Assembly (NCBI RefSeq): GCF_018919175.1
Contig: NZ_JAHLQL010000001.1
Location: forward strand, 682,001 to 746,000
Length of the DNA: 64,000 nucleotides
DNA from: Clostridium simiarum
GTDB taxonomy: Bacteria; Bacillota; Clostridia; Clostridiales; Clostridiaceae
Reading direction: 5' to 3'
The notes beneath the pieces are model-generated. The model was not told where the DNA came from and did no database searches. It saw nothing but the letters and a program-made list of their open reading frames with translations. Both the position numbers and the translations under genes were made by a program. Position 1 is the stretch's first letter, and each line of letters starts with the position of its first letter. Positions 63,893 to 64,000 of this stretch are shown in pieces.

Positions 63893-64000
63893 GAACTTGT
63901 CCAAAGTGCCGCGTGTCTCGCATACCATTTATAAGAAATTAGAGAACCAAAATCTATGATTTTAGTTGCATGTTACTTTTACAAAGCACACAAAATATTA
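63893..64000. other. Right-edge non-coding stretch with a GC-richer patch
   Basis: No complete gene is visible. A patch around 63895-63935 (CCAAAGTGCCGCGTGTCTCG) is much richer in GC than its surroundings. On the minus strand an open stretch of 39 codons ends at TAA 63862 but has no start codon after its upstream stop. It may be a gene remnant, a dispersed repeat or a leader RNA. Confidence 0.35.

Noticed and set aside
63862..63978. A small protein gene upstream of ptb
   Set aside because: The open stretch has no ATG, GTG or TTG after its upstream stop except a late ATG giving eight residues, and no ribosome site fits.

Overview
The window is chromosomal DNA from a very AT-rich, spore-forming Firmicute, most likely Clostridium sensu stricto (cluster I). 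The reasons are the spoIIIA operon, spoVD/spoVE-type division-cluster genes, pdaA, DivIVA/SepF, a DNPR-type (meso-DAP) MurE, PyrR-controlled pyrimidine genes, IorAB plus a Ptb-type enzyme, strong GGAGG ribosome sites with many TTG/GTG starts, and a selenocysteine tRNA. I cannot name the species. There are no rRNA genes, IS elements, prophage genes or CRISPR arrays; nearly all genes lie on the minus strand.

Layout, left to right. 1-3004: start of the spoIIIA operon (spoIIIAA to a spoIIIAE truncated by the window edge). 3176-5422: a zinc-ribbon protein, efp, aroQ and aroK. 5448-11523: a compact type IV pilus/type II secretion-like operon (ATPase, platform protein, four pseudopilin-like proteins, PilM/N/O-like proteins) without its own prepilin peptidase or PilT. 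11632-15433: a lipoprotein, dapF and the divergent ribosome-rescue gene rqcH. 15565-17606: uraA and pyrR with two separate PyrR RNA sites, one a transcription attenuator before pyrR and one beside the uraA ribosome site. 17621-23048: rluD-type pseudouridine synthase, lspA, a TraR/DksA-type protein, aroA, aroF, aroB. 23105-38062: the division and cell wall (dcw) cluster, from mraZ to divIVA, including a small yggT gene that appears to start at ATT; murD, murG, ftsA and ftsZ are absent. 38348-38444: tRNA-Sec on the plus strand with a promoter and terminator of its own.

38702-47076: ychF, speE, an orphan adenine methyltransferase that resembles C. difficile CamA, divergently placed 36 bp from the cortex gene pdaA, then a gate-domain transporter, a cyclodeaminase and hutH (a partial histidine-degradation set) preceded by a 26-bp perfect palindrome. 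47338-55182: a surface glycan cluster (two GT4 enzymes, TagA/WecG-type enzyme, O-antigen ligase-like protein, initiating sugar transferase, epimerase, galU). 55267-58859: TPR protein, phosphoglucomutase, L25/Ctc. 59048-60508: speA-type decarboxylase. 60546-63798: iorB, iorA and a phosphate acyltransferase.

Themes. Shikimate genes are spread over two loci (aroQ-aroK and aroB-aroF-aroA). Polyamine genes speE and speA lie about 18 kb apart. Sporulation and envelope functions dominate: spoIIIA, spoVD/spoVE-like genes, pdaA, peptidoglycan precursor synthesis, and the surface polymer with its GalU and Pgm sugar-nucleotide supply. The observations most worth a second look are the CamA-like methyltransferase facing pdaA, the predicted PyrR translational switch in front of uraA, the compact pilus operon, and the three 10-bp-spaced MraZ repeats running into the mraZ ribosome site. 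Everything here is read by eye; family assignments rest on motifs and remembered family sequences, not on searches.
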